Positions 20,401 through 28,600 of a stretch of 37,123 bases of DNA are shown piece after piece. The DNA lies in assembly GCA_020650975.1 (NCBI GenBank), contig JAIPMN010020113.1, positions 1 through 37,123 of the forward strand, read 5' to 3'. The notes beneath the pieces are model-generated. The model made no database searches and was not told where the DNA came from. It was given only the letters and a program-made list of their open reading frames with translations. A program made the position numbers and the translations under genes. Each line of letters starts with the position of its first letter. Positions within the stretch are counted from its first letter, which is position 1. This DNA comes from Apostichopus californicus (taxonomy: Eukaryota > Echinodermata > Holothuroidea > Aspidochirotida > Stichopodidae).

Positions 20401-21293
20401 TGGTTTAGATGCTTTAGCTATGGGCTGTTACACTCCCCCCCCCCCCATCTGAAAGATTTCTGCAACCTGTAAACCATCTTTCGCCGGCCACCACCATGAC
20501 ACAGCACAAAACGTGACTGGTCATTGAAGGAATTTTTCCTGATAAATAGGACAAGATATATGTAAATGAATTAATTCTGAGGTAGAATTTGAGGTTATTC
20601 GTTGTCGCCATCATCCTCTCCTGCTCATTGGCCATTTTATCTACATTTAATACTTATGAATTCATTTTGATACTTTCAGGACGCTGCATCTAAGACGCTT
20701 TCAGAGACTGATCCGAGACACCTCCAATCTACCACTGATAAACCTCCATCAGGTAAGTTTGGTAATTGCTATATGTAATATATCTACATATAAATATATA
20801 ATCTCCCACCCCCCCTTCCCTCCCCCCACCCAAGTGGTCCAGATTGAATCCTTCTCTGGTGCATCTCTGGTATGCATATTTTATACTGCTTGATGCAAGT
20901 AAAAACAAAAGCAGAATATGTGTTCCTAGGATTCTACGAAGTTCTGTCGATGCTAATAGAACATACCCCTACGTCAGAGGTTTCTAATCTTTCACTTCAG
21001 GTAAAAGTTCCAGTTCTGTGCTGAACATCAGACCATCCCATGAGAGTGATTCCACAGAACATAACCAAGGAGAGACTGGACCACAGGGAAAGGAGACTTC
21101 CTCAGCTAGTGGATCTCCTACAAAGACACCGTCATCTCACAGTCGAACCTCTACATCCAGCCAGCACTCCGCCTCCAGCAAAACTTCCTCCGGCAGCGGG
21201 AAGTCCTCCTCATCTAGTCGAAAATCTCGTCTCTCTGGCAAGCATTCGAGGAAATCTAGTCGAGCATCTGCGTACATCGTCGAGGGCGAATAA
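2230..21293 (+). CDS. FSIP2: FSIP2-like protein, 14 coding exons, 2608 aa
   Basis: The exons I assign are 2230-2430, 3390-3548, 5009-5098, 5870-6003, 6855-6996, 7254-7364, 8965-9112, 9255-9392, 10009-10163, 11182-11278, 12741-13222, 14636-20239, 20680-20752 and 21001-21293. Every junction is GT/AG and all phases join, giving 7827 nt ending in TAA. The start at 2230 has a strong Kozak context (gccATGg). Residues about 30-150 carry the FSIP2 N-terminal block, including EYKSLHDPHLKNLY and the later GFITPELK and CSLEEFNIYHQYL stretches. Residues 151-405 are Lys/Arg/Glu-rich and helical, 459-619 acidic, and 620-2608 mostly Ser-rich and probably disordered. In mammals FSIP2 is a fibrous-sheath protein of the sperm tail that interacts with AKAP4. 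A flagellar or sperm role here is inferred. The protein is much shorter than human FSIP2 (about 6,900 aa), and I recognise nothing specific in its C-terminal half. The family call rests on the N-terminus alone. Confidence 0.78.
2530..3285. repeat. Cluster of TAGGCC/GGCCTA palindromic motifs in intron 1
   Basis: TAGGCCTAGGCCTA-like strings recur near 2538, 2551, 2599, 2667, 2803 and 3268, with CCTAGG and CCTAAG variants between them. This is far above chance for AT-rich DNA and resembles a dispersed motif I associate with marine deuterostome genomes. Confidence 0.5.
3390..3548 (+). CDS. FSIP2: FSIP2-like exon 2 (residues 68-120), family signature
   Basis: Acceptor TGTGTAG|CTT and donor AAG|GTCAGT, with both ends in phase 0. 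It contains FLEYKSLHDPHLKNLY, the best family signature in the gene, followed by a basic stretch and GFITPELK. The upstream polypyrimidine tract is T-rich. Confidence 0.88.
5009..5098 (+). CDS. FSIP2: FSIP2-like exon 3 (residues 121-150)
   Basis: Acceptor CTTGCAG|GTG and donor CAG|GTAAGG, phase 0. Encodes VKCSLEEFNIYHQYLKKMRL and a short basic tail. The Cys-Ser/Thr-Leu-x-Glu-Phe/Leu-Asn-x-Tyr-x-Gln-Tyr-Leu pattern continues the FSIP2 N-terminal block. Confidence 0.87.
5556..5710. repeat. Long imperfect inverted repeat (hairpin) in FSIP2-like intron 3
   Basis: The left arm (about 5556-5625) and the reverse complement of the right arm (about 5641-5710) share ATCAAAA, TATTAAGTAAACTTTA, a later ACAAATTT and GATGGA. 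They differ by scattered substitutions and a 2-nt gap. The loop is about 16 nt. It could be a short fold-back element (MITE) or a transcribed hairpin. Confidence 0.75.
5870..6003 (+). CDS. FSIP2: FSIP2-like exon 4, basic helical region
   Basis: Acceptor ACGTAG|ATG and donor GAGAG|GTAAGA, ending two bases into a codon. Encodes a Lys/Arg/Glu-rich run (MDSDKAKKLTTERKLKERR and onward) with no Pro, typical of a charged coiled coil or single helix. It opens a helical region that continues through exon 8. Confidence 0.82.
6855..6996 (+). CDS. FSIP2: FSIP2-like exon 5, basic helical region
   Basis: Acceptor ATGCAG|T and donor GAG|GTAAAT. The first base completes a Ser codon begun in exon 4. Encodes LLRYLKKNELKRVKLLNERR and a further Arg/Glu-rich stretch ending IASDFE. 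Leu spacing suggests coiled coil. Confidence 0.84.
7254..7364 (+). CDS. FSIP2: FSIP2-like exon 6, basic helical region
   Basis: Acceptor TTCACAG|GAG and donor AAG|GTAAAG, phase 0 at both ends (37 codons). The protein is almost entirely Lys, Arg, Glu and Gln (begins ERRRKATILQKRSEKEK). The following intron holds a large minisatellite whose open frames run into this exon and should not be read as part of the protein. Confidence 0.82.
7418..8180. repeat. Minisatellite, 12-bp units in a 287-bp higher-order repeat (FSIP2-like intron 6)
   Basis: Units of TCCATCCTCTTC and TCCATCCTATTG tile the region. Marker variants repeat with a 287-bp offset: CTCTTGTACT at 7581 and 7868, and the CTCCATGCATCC junction at about 7698/7985 and 7798/8085. 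Units are multiples of three and lack stops, so long meaningless frames run on both strands. Confidence 0.92.
8513..8675. repeat. Poly-C tract and CA microsatellite (intron 6)
   Basis: A run of about 12 C near 8511-8523, a second C-rich run near 8631-8640, and a short (CA)n at about 8652-8666. All intronic. Confidence 0.7.
8965..9112 (+). CDS. FSIP2: FSIP2-like exon 7, basic helical region
   Basis: Acceptor TTTCCAG|CTT and donor CAAG|GTAGGT, ending one base into a codon. Encodes LAAHWSKHERLRRQQMKAQ and continues as a Lys/Glu-rich helix ending TLLRHQ. Confidence 0.84.
9255..9392 (+). CDS. FSIP2: FSIP2-like exon 8, end of helical region
   Basis: Acceptor GTACAG|CT and donor TCAG|GTGTGG. The two leading bases complete an Ala codon. 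Encodes AVFLKICNERANHRQEKES and a basic helix ending NLSSKS, with one base carried to exon 9. Confidence 0.82.
9625..9645. repeat. Poly-C tract containing two undetermined bases (intron 8)
   Basis: A homopolymer C run is interrupted by NN at 9625-9626. It is probably an unresolved homopolymer or small assembly join rather than a biological feature. Confidence 0.8.
10009..10163 (+). CDS. FSIP2: FSIP2-like exon 9 (ends at residue 426)
   Basis: The acceptor TTTAAG|CT has a poor pyrimidine tract, but its phase is exactly the one exon 8 requires and an in-frame stop lies just upstream. The donor is GAAAAA|GTAAGC. Encodes GERQGMFPPIKNKGIKTAGL and a short acidic helix (SLLDDLCNYAQAKRTEK). I recognise no domain. 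Confidence 0.72.
11182..11278 (+). CDS. FSIP2: FSIP2-like exon 10, Ser-rich linker
   Basis: Acceptor TCTTCCAG|ACT and donor CAAG|GTATTG. Encodes a 32-residue Ser/Thr-rich linker beginning TKSQSSVTSSSARTSSSF. One base is carried to exon 11, where it makes Asp. The reading frame is supported by phase on both sides. Confidence 0.75.
12304..12630. repeat. Switching tetranucleotide microsatellite (intron 10)
   Basis: About 320 bp alternate between GAAT/GAGT, CAGT and CAAT four-base units (for example (GAAT)n, (AGTC)n, (AATC)n). Such blocks arise by slippage with point mutations founding new unit types. It ends about 110 bp before exon 11. Confidence 0.88.
12741..13222 (+). CDS. FSIP2: FSIP2-like exon 11, acidic with an AKAP-like helix (residues 459-619)
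   Basis: Acceptor GTATACTCAG|AT with a good pyrimidine tract, and donor CTG|GTAGGA, phase 0. The 160 residues are rich in Asp, Glu and Ser. In this otherwise irregular region, residues 530-546 (ETVAKCLVAGVFEEIAA) form a clean amphipathic helix whose hydrophobic spacing matches the RII-binding helix of A-kinase anchoring proteins. No other domain is recognised. Confidence 0.82.
13223..14635 (+). other. FSIP2-like intron 11, no gene seen
   Basis: AT-rich intron. A palindrome-rich patch at about 14035-14110 repeats GCATAAA, TTATGC and ATGCAAAT strings. I see no coding potential. Confidence 0.6.
14636..20239 (+). CDS. FSIP2: FSIP2-like giant exon 12 (5604 nt, 1868 codons)
   Basis: Acceptor TTCTCATAG|AAT and donor GACAAG|GTAATT, phase 0 at both ends. 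It is continuously open. It begins NIYQTAEKVVRGVLLGAFMY, a hydrophobic helix that may bind PKA regulatory subunits. Next come a Glu/Ser-rich segment, a basic patch near residues 1010-1020 (KRGRRRKMKKRKHRKQ), a Ser-rich 36-residue repeat array (17352-17930), a mixed-charge segment, an 8-residue repeat array (19169-19948), and a short basic segment near FSFFKRGSV. Human FSIP2 also places most of its coding sequence in very large exons (established knowledge). The Ser-rich content here does not resemble any FSIP2 segment I can recall. Confidence 0.88.
17352..17930 (+). repeat. In-frame 108-bp coding repeat (36 aa), about 5.5 copies
   Basis: Each unit is four short blocks in order: SSTSVK, SSSHHGTNKM, SSSNVQSPDA and STTSVGSHRK. 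One copy has lost a Ser codon (105 bp). Looser relatives extend from about 17050 to 18110. All length changes are multiples of three, so selection has kept the frame. Confidence 0.92.
19169..19948 (+). repeat. In-frame 24-bp coding repeat (8 aa) with 96-bp higher order, about 32 units
   Basis: Units follow (A/G)S-P/Q-x-x-S-Q/K-x, for example ASPVASQH, ASQGSSKR, ASPLSSQP and GSPVASKN. These four recur in that order as a 32-residue (96-bp) super-unit. One unit is 12 residues long. This covers residues 2131-2390 of the FSIP2-like protein. Confidence 0.93.
20680..20752 (+). CDS. FSIP2: FSIP2-like exon 13
   Basis: Acceptor CTTTCAG|GAC and donor TCAG|GTAAGT, a near-perfect donor. Encodes DAASKTLSETDPRHLQSTTD and KPPS, with one base carried over. 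It continues the Ser/Thr-rich tail. Confidence 0.82.
21001..21293 (+). CDS. FSIP2: FSIP2-like terminal exon 14
   Basis: Acceptor TTCACTTCAG|GT. The first two bases complete a Gly codon. Encodes a Ser/Lys/Arg-rich C-terminus with many Ser-Ser-Arg-Lys-Ser motifs, ending RASAYIVEGE and a TAA at 21291-21293. An AATAAA follows 238 bp downstream, so this is the natural end of the gene. Confidence 0.85.
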
Positions 21294-21531
21294 TTCATCT
21301 CCACCAACTTTCGATGTGCAATTTTAATCATCTTGCCAATATTTTAAGACTTTTGGGGAATATATACAGTTTTTATAACTTTGAATCATTGTATATTGGA
21401 AATTCAGAATGTAAATATCGGAAGCAAAATGTAATGTAATTTATATGGATTTGGAAATTTATGAAATGAAGATATTTTGGATAATTTGAATATTGTATCA
21501 AGAATCTGTTAATATATCTAGACTAATTGGA

Positions 21532-21537
21532 AATAAA
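21532..21537 (+). terminator. AATAAA poly(A) signal of the FSIP2-like gene
   Basis: AATAAA lies 238 bp after the stop codon and is followed by a GT/T-rich stretch (CTGGTGTTTTTTTA), the usual downstream element. Another AATAAA occurs near 21611. The 3'UTR is therefore about 21294-21560. Confidence 0.7.
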
Positions 21538-21784
21538 TTTGTCTTTCTGGTGTTTTTTTATTTTTTAATTTCATGTTTCCTAAAGAATCAAAATGAAGGG
21601 ATTGGTGAGAAATAAATGTGATACCAGCGTGGAAGATAAAAGACAATGTAAAGGTTTCCACAATTGCCTCAAAGTTTAAACACAGGTTGATGGAAGTTCT
21701 GTCGCAATTTTCCGAGGAACGTTTAAATGGAGGATACATTCCAAGTTTATCACATTTTCAAAATTCTCAAATTCTACTAATAAT

Positions 21785-22625
21785 TTACAGTGAAGCTTTT
21801 GAAGAGCCTATGCCTTGATGACATTACAGAACACCTACTGGGATCCACTTCCCAGAAGAATCATAGAGTGGGATTAGCCTGTCAACATAGATTACATTCA
21901 ATGAACCATATTTTAAATCAGGGCGAAGATAACAAGATTGGATTTTCAAACAGCATAATACTATTTAAAGATGAGTGTTACATTGTCTACCACAGGAATA
22001 TGATTTGAAAGTCAACATGACCTTGAATATGGTAGAATGTTTGCTTGTTACCAGAAGCACAGTTCGGAAAACTTGAAAGAGCCCGTGCGGTGGTGACATG
22101 ACTGACCATCTGCTGTGATCCACTTGCTGGAAAACTAGGAGGGTTCAGCCTCTCAAAGTAGATCATATTAATAGTTAATAATAATCAGCAGTTAGTTTAA
22201 CCAAGCTTAAGCGCCAAAAAATGTGGGAGAAACCCGCAAGGGCTTATGAATTACAACTTACAAGTCGGGTGGCTTCCATTTCAACATTTTAACTCAAATT
22301 TGGAATCTTTTCAATTTAGAAAGTCATTTCCGATGGGATAACCATAGATTGCATATGGATGATAAACCCACCTTACTATGATCCGGCCAAGTATCGAACT
22401 CCGGAACCTCCCTATTGCTAAGCCTCATTGCTTCAAATGCCACCGCCTTTATCCACTCAGCCACAGCCTCGGTTTATTCAATCAATCATATTTCCAAGTT
22501 CGGGACAAGATATTAACGAGATGGTGATTTCAAACACATCATCACTCTCTAAGATAAGTGTTACAATGTCTACCACAGCAATGTCCTTATAAAGTTAACT
22601 TTACCTTGAACGACACAGAGTGATA
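21785..22625. repeat. Diverged tandem duplication, second copy split by a SINE
   Basis: Copy A (about 21785-22060) and copy B (about 22065-22169 plus 22485-22680) share, in order, a GATCCACTTC/G segment, TCAAACA, GATAAGTGTTAC/GATGAGTGTTAC, GTCTACCACAG and a TTGCTTGT segment. Many substitutions separate them, so the duplication is old. No coding function is seen. Confidence 0.7.
22170..22484 (-). mobile_element. tRNA-derived SINE inserted in intergenic duplication
   Basis: Read on the minus strand, the head has a Pol III A box TGGCTGAGTGG (22453-22463), a long tRNA-like interval, and a B-box-like GAGTTCGATAC (22391-22401). The spacing suggests a Ser/Leu-type tRNA ancestor. A roughly 200-bp body and an AT-rich tail follow. 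The 8-bp sequence ATCATATT flanks both sides (22162-22169 and 22485-22492), and removing the insert restores alignment with the neighbouring duplicate. Confidence 0.78.
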
Positions 22626-22832
22626 TCTCTATATCTGGTTCTGACACAGAGAAGGTAATGTACAAGTAGCTTGTTTTGCTTGTAAACAGAAGATCAAAGT
22701 TCAACCTGTTTGCTACATTAACATTCATCTGAACGAAAGTGAAATAAATATATTATAGATGAACAATGAAACATCTCACATGAAAAACAAATCACAAACA
22801 ATTCACATATAAATCTTGTTTTAATGAGGAAG

Positions 22833-22838
22833 TTTATT
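22833..22838 (-). terminator. Candidate poly(A) signal of SIAH
   Basis: AATAAA on the minus strand. I found no other exact minus-strand AATAAA between here and the SIAH stop codon, which implies a 3'UTR of about 2.6 kb. Shorter 3' ends using variant signals are possible. Confidence 0.45.
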
Positions 22839-23653
22839 TTCTCGTCTCATTTTTCTCTGTACAAATAAGTTTTACAATGGCAGAAATATACAGTTCCCGT
22901 GGCAACAGAGTATCCGGACTAGATTATTTGGAAGTCTTCCCCTAAAATTATACATTAACATTCAGGTTTCCTTGTAACAGGAAAGGTATGCCATTCATTG
23001 TCATCGTCACAATATTACCCGTTAGCCATTATTTTGTACTTCCCAAAATAACTGATTGAGGGTCTACATTACACATACATGGGCTATATATATAGTTGGT
23101 TCAAATGTCCTGTTGCATTCCCTGTGAAACGGAGTACAATTCGCAGACAACAAACAGAACCCCAAATAATGTGATAAAAAAAACTAACAAGAAGAGTTGT
23201 TGAGTTGCTTCAAGAACAACATTGTTTAAATTATCAGATATCATGCCTTTTTTGGACCTTTTTTCTCAAATGGATGGCAAATTCCCAAACCTTGTCATTT
23301 GCAACTATAACATGCATTTCCAGGTACATTTCAGGTACTTGGCGATATCATTACGTGATTGGATCAGCTAAGAAACACATAGGCTCTTTACTAGTGTGAA
23401 AGTCTTCTTTTTCATTAATGACGTATGTAAACATCTAAATAGCCTAACTACAGTTCTTGCTATAGTCTAGCACACAGACCAAATAGGCAAGCTCCTTGAA
23501 AGAATCTTAGAATTTGATTAGGAATCCATACAAAGTTTATGGCATTTGATAAAATGTTTATGATTGCATATAGATTGTTTTGAACGTCATTCGTATAATA
23601 TATATCTATAGTAGATATATATATGTATATATATATATGTATATATATATATG

Positions 23654-23693
<40 letters not shown>

Positions 23694-25471
23694 CAAGGAT
23701 ACAAGAAAGTGTTTTGGTTGTTACTAAGAGTTTATAGGACAACGAATGAACATTAAGGGCTGTCTGTCATCTGTAAAGAGTGCTAAACTATGCAATCCAG
23801 CCACTTCGATTAATGAGCCTCAGATATTTTGAAGGGTAATATCACAAATACTCAAATTGGTATTGCAATGAAACCTTCACCATTGAATGGATTATGATAG
23901 CAAAAGGTCTTCCTTCCATTCAATAAAATGCCCAAAATGTGAAAAAAAAAAAAAAAAATTGCAGAAAAGTAAAATGTATTTTGGTTCAGAGCTTGCTATC
24001 AGCTCTGCCTCTAGTCAAGATCCTAATATAGGTCACAAACAGAGCAAAATGTAACCATTTACATAATAATAACATTATCAGAATGGAACACACAACTTTG
24101 CAATAAATGTTGTTACCATGACAACAATACAAAACAAAAAATTGAAGCCATACAAAGGCAGTCTCCATTTATACAAAGTATCTATCAAATAATGTCAAAT
24201 AAATAAATAAATGCAAAAATGGATATATATATGTATATATGACCCTTTTTTTTTTGTAACATTTTTTGGGGTTAAAATGAGCATATTGATGCAGTACCAA
24301 TCTAATTGTATTCTGTAGAAAATAAGAGAATAACTTTTCCATATAACCCAGCCTATCAAATTTGAATTTATGGTAACAACAAAAACTATTAACTTTAAAT
24401 CTTTCCTTTTCTCTGTTACAAGCTTTTCAACTTTGGTCTAAAAGGCAAGTTAATTTAAAGGAGAGAGCATGAAACATTCATGTAGTTGTGGCAAATCAAA
24501 GGAGCAATTAACTGTTTTAATTGCAGATATTAATCAAGGGAAATTGCAACTATATCTTAGTCCCTAAATCTTACCATGAGCTAAAACAGCTGGTCACTTG
24601 GCAACAGAACATTCACTTGCCATTGATGATGTCTGAATACAGAACATCCTGTTAGTTTCTTGCCATAATTAAATACCCAAAAAACGATATTTCTTCTTTT
24701 TTCTTCATTTTTTAAACAAAATAAAGGAAATTTGTTCAATCTATCCAATCCAGTGATCCACCCATTTAGCCATAAATCTTCCACAAATTTGTATAAGTGG
24801 TATGTATTCCTAGTCTGAACCTACTTTGCATACAAGGATTGGGGCTGAAATATGTTCATACTAGTAAGTCTATTGCTATTGGCAATAATTGTGCCCTTTC
24901 CGCAAAAGGCAAATCGTCACAGACTTGCAGACGAACATTCTCCGTTTCAAAGTCCCTTTGGTCATTTTCGCTGACCATGATTCCACTGTCCCCACGGTTC
25001 TACTATCTTTAATAAGTACCGCAAATACAATCTCCACCGGTCAAGCACGTCCCTCGAGCTGTTTCCTTCTAACAGCTGTCATATCGTTTCAACGTCCATT
25101 TTGAACTCACATCTGGTCATTGACCTTCGGACAGTTTCTTCCAATGTGGAAGATTGGCCGAGTAAACTGACGGTCAGTGATCAGTGCTCAAATCCTTCTC
25201 CCTTATGCACCCCCATGAACCCATGAATGGTTCCAACTTTGCGTCAAAAGCTCCCCTACCGATTCGAAGGAGCAAGCCCTTCAAACACAAACGGTTCATT
25301 CCACAACATGGCGACTCTTCATGTTCGAGAGCCATGCGTCGATGGCTTCGTTCCCAAAATTGTTTTGCGAGTCACAAGTTAGAGGGCATTAAAACACCGA
25401 GCAGAAGTTAGTATCACTGTTGTCGGGGCAACCTCTGGCGGTCGCCATGGTGACGTCCCGTTTCCGCTCGA
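22839..25471 (-). other. SIAH1: Presumed SIAH 3'UTR
   Basis: Follows the SIAH stop codon without any supported gene. AT-rich with short runs, including an 18-bp A run near 23942 (plus strand) and TAAA repeats near 24193. Long 3'UTRs are usual for SIAH genes, but the 3' end here is inferred only from the poly(A) signal. Confidence 0.45.
23597..23693. repeat. (TA)n / TATATG microsatellite
   Basis: About 95 bp of TATATATATG and pure TA units. It lies in the presumed SIAH 3'UTR and could form an AU hairpin in that transcript. Confidence 0.92.
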
Positions 25472-25649
25472 TCACCCCATGGAGATGGTGACGTTGATAC
25501 CGAGATTTCCATTTTCGGCGAAGAGTTGAGCGATGCTGGAATCGAAGACTAGACAGTCACTGTTCATGATAGCAGCTTGGACTCCTTCGTGGATGGACCT
25601 CGGCGTGGCTTCCCAAGTCAATCGTCTCCGGGACCCGTTGAGTTCCAAT
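25472..25649 (-). CDS. SIAH1: SIAH terminal coding exon
   Basis: Acceptor GTTTCAG|A. Encodes [20 protein letters not shown] through [13 protein letters not shown] and TGA at 25474-25472, the expected SIAH C-terminus, where vertebrates end in a very similar Ile-Ser-Met-x. Confidence 0.95.
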
Positions 25650-28600
25650 CTGAAACGACAAAGAAAACACAGTAAACATTTAACTCACACAGAAGGTAAA
25701 TTGGGAGTTTAATATAGACCTGCAAATAAGTTTTTACGTCCTTGGGAAAAAGGATAGATGGAAGTTTTAGCTATGATTCTGTGTAGGTACTAGTTCTGCG
25801 AAAAATTTCAAATGTGCGATTTTTGGGGTATAACAGTGTATATATTATAGTTTTTGTCAGTCCAGGCACTGATATTGAAATATACTTGTGATGCAATGCC
25901 TTATAAGGAAGCTACTGATAAACAACCCATTGCACTCATCCCTAGAAGGGGAAAATGTGATTATTAGGGCTATTATAGTTCCTAGTAGCACCAGGTGGTA
26001 ATATCAAAGGGTTCCAGTCTAGTAAAGTTCTATTTATTTCAATATGCACACACTAGGCTTTGTTGATCTACACTCCTCCGAAAGACAATGAAATAAAAAA
26101 TATTGTAATACAAACATAGCTTTATCGTACTAACATATCTGACATCCACCCAGATAAGAACGGTAGGGAATCATTTTAAAACTTCAGATTTTGTGAAGTG
26201 GCTGTGGCTTTCAAGTTCTAAATTTTGTCCCTAATAAAATACTAGCGCTCCTGTGTAAATAAAAAAAGGTACTATACATCTTTGCATTTACATATATAGC
26301 AATTTTGCTATGCGGTGCTAGATCAATTATTCCCTGATGATAGGTCCACCAGCCTCACCCCATCAACCCCCCCCATTCTATTTCCCCATCATATTTCCCA
26401 ACGTGTCCCCCAACCGGATTTTCTCCCAAATTAATAAATGATCTAACTATGACTTCAACCATTCCCCTTCCCAACCTCCCTTTTCCACACTGCCTCCTAT
26501 GACCAACTCTTTTAAGATATTTTCAACTGACATACCCCTACCATTCCCTTCCCAAGCCCCTCCAATTACCATCCAACCCCCTCCCTCATGCTGCCTCATA
26601 TGACCAATCCTGAAGACATTTTCAAACGACATTCAACAAACATTCCCTTCCCAAACCCTTCCCCTTACCTTCCAACTCATCCTTCCTCCTAAAACCAACC
26701 CTGAAGTTATTTTCAAATGACAATTCCCCCACCATTCCCTTCCCAAACCCCTCCCCTAACCATACAACCCCCTTCCTTACTCCCTCCCTCATGCTGCCTA
26801 CTATGACCAACCCTTAAGATAACTGACATCCCCTACCATTCCCTCCTCAAACCCCTCCCCTTCCCTACCAATCCCCCTCCCTCCCTCATGCTGCCTCCTC
26901 CTCCCTCCCCTACTTTTCAATAAAGTATTAAATGACTGATATACCTGTAGGCAAAGCTCTCTGCCTGTTTCCTGGATCCGATGAGCTGTACTATTGCAAA
27001 GAACTGTTGTAGTCCGTCGTACTTCTCCTGCTTCTCCAAGACCAACATGAAGTGATGGCCGAAACAACTCTGCATCATCACCCAGTCCACGGCTCCGGGC
27101 AAGTTAATATCTGTAGCTAGGAATACTATATCCTCCCCTGAAAATAGATATATGAAAACAAAACAAAATTGTCAAAAGATCTCGGACCGCGTAAGGTAAC
27201 ATTCCCTTCCTGTACAGGGCCAATGTATTAAACATTCCCTTCCTGTATGGGGCCAATGTAACATTCCCTTCCTGTATGGGGCCAATGTAACATTCCCTTC
27301 CTGTACGGGGCCAATGTATTAAACATTCCCTTCCTGTACAGGGCCAGTGTATTCAACAATACTTCTGAGAGCAACACCCCAACCCTGACCTGACTGTTGT
27401 GATGTACAAAATGTCGCGGATAGTCGGGCAGTGCTCATGTTTCTACAAACCACTATGACTGATCGATAATTTTATCCCCTTATTTCACATCACCTTCTCC
27501 AGCGTCCACACGAGGGGGGGGGGGAGGTAGACATTCTGGCCAGGAATTCTGGGTTGGAGCAATTTCAGGAGCAAAACATACTTGTGAAATATTTGCACAC
27601 ATGCCCCAGCTTTGCTGCAGACGCATGTGGAAATCTGTTCCAAAATGTCACTGCAATATCATTTTCATACCGGCTCAACGCCTCCCCCTTACCACCTCCC
27701 TTACATTTATAGCCATCCTTTAATTTTATAAAAACCTTCAAATTTTGATTTTCCTTTCGACATCGACACAACCTTCCTGTCTCAATTTCTATTCCTGCAG
27801 ATCAAAGGCATCTATCAAATAGTTTTACGATTGTCACCTCAAGTAATTTGCAAGTTCCCTTAAAGACATAAACGGAAATAAACAAAGTCCCTGTCATCTG
27901 GGGGAAACCCAAGGACTGGAAAATAGAGGCGGGAGTAATGAATTATTTCCTCTATAGAAGCATTGGCATACATGGTACAGGTCCTGATGTCATTACAGTG
28001 TAGCTATGTATTGTATGGCTAGCTAGTTTGCACTAGTAGTATGGTAACAGTGTGCTGTACAGAATGTGTAAATGTGTGCTCTATTAATACTAGCAGTATG
28101 TAACAAGTACAAACTGTGTCCATACGTATTATGTAGCTGCCAATACTAGCAGCATTGTCACAGTATGATGTACACACTGTGCGTACCTATTATGTAGCTA
28201 GCAGTATTGTTATTGTATGCTGTACACACTGAGCCTAAAGTATGTATTATGTAGCTAGCAATATTACCAGCATTGTTACAGTATGTTGTACGAACTGTTC
28301 ATATATCTGCATTATTTAGCTAGCAGTATTGTTACAGTATGTTGCACAGAGTGTGCCTATAGATGTGTAATGTGCAGTAGCTAGCAGTACTAGTAGTATA
28401 CATGTTGTACATACTGAGCCTACATTATGTATAATGTAGCTGGCAATACTATCAGCATGTGTACAGTACTGTCTACATATATATGCAGCTAGCAGCATTG
28501 TTATACTATGTTGTACATAGTGTCCATGTGTTATGTAGCTAGCAGCATTGTTATAGTACCTTGTACACAGAGTCTATGTATTGTGTAGCTACTAGCTAGT

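Noticed and set aside
25184..25411. Plus-strand frame just beyond the SIAH stop codon
   Set aside because: Located in the SIAH 3'UTR on the opposite strand. No domain, no splice signals.
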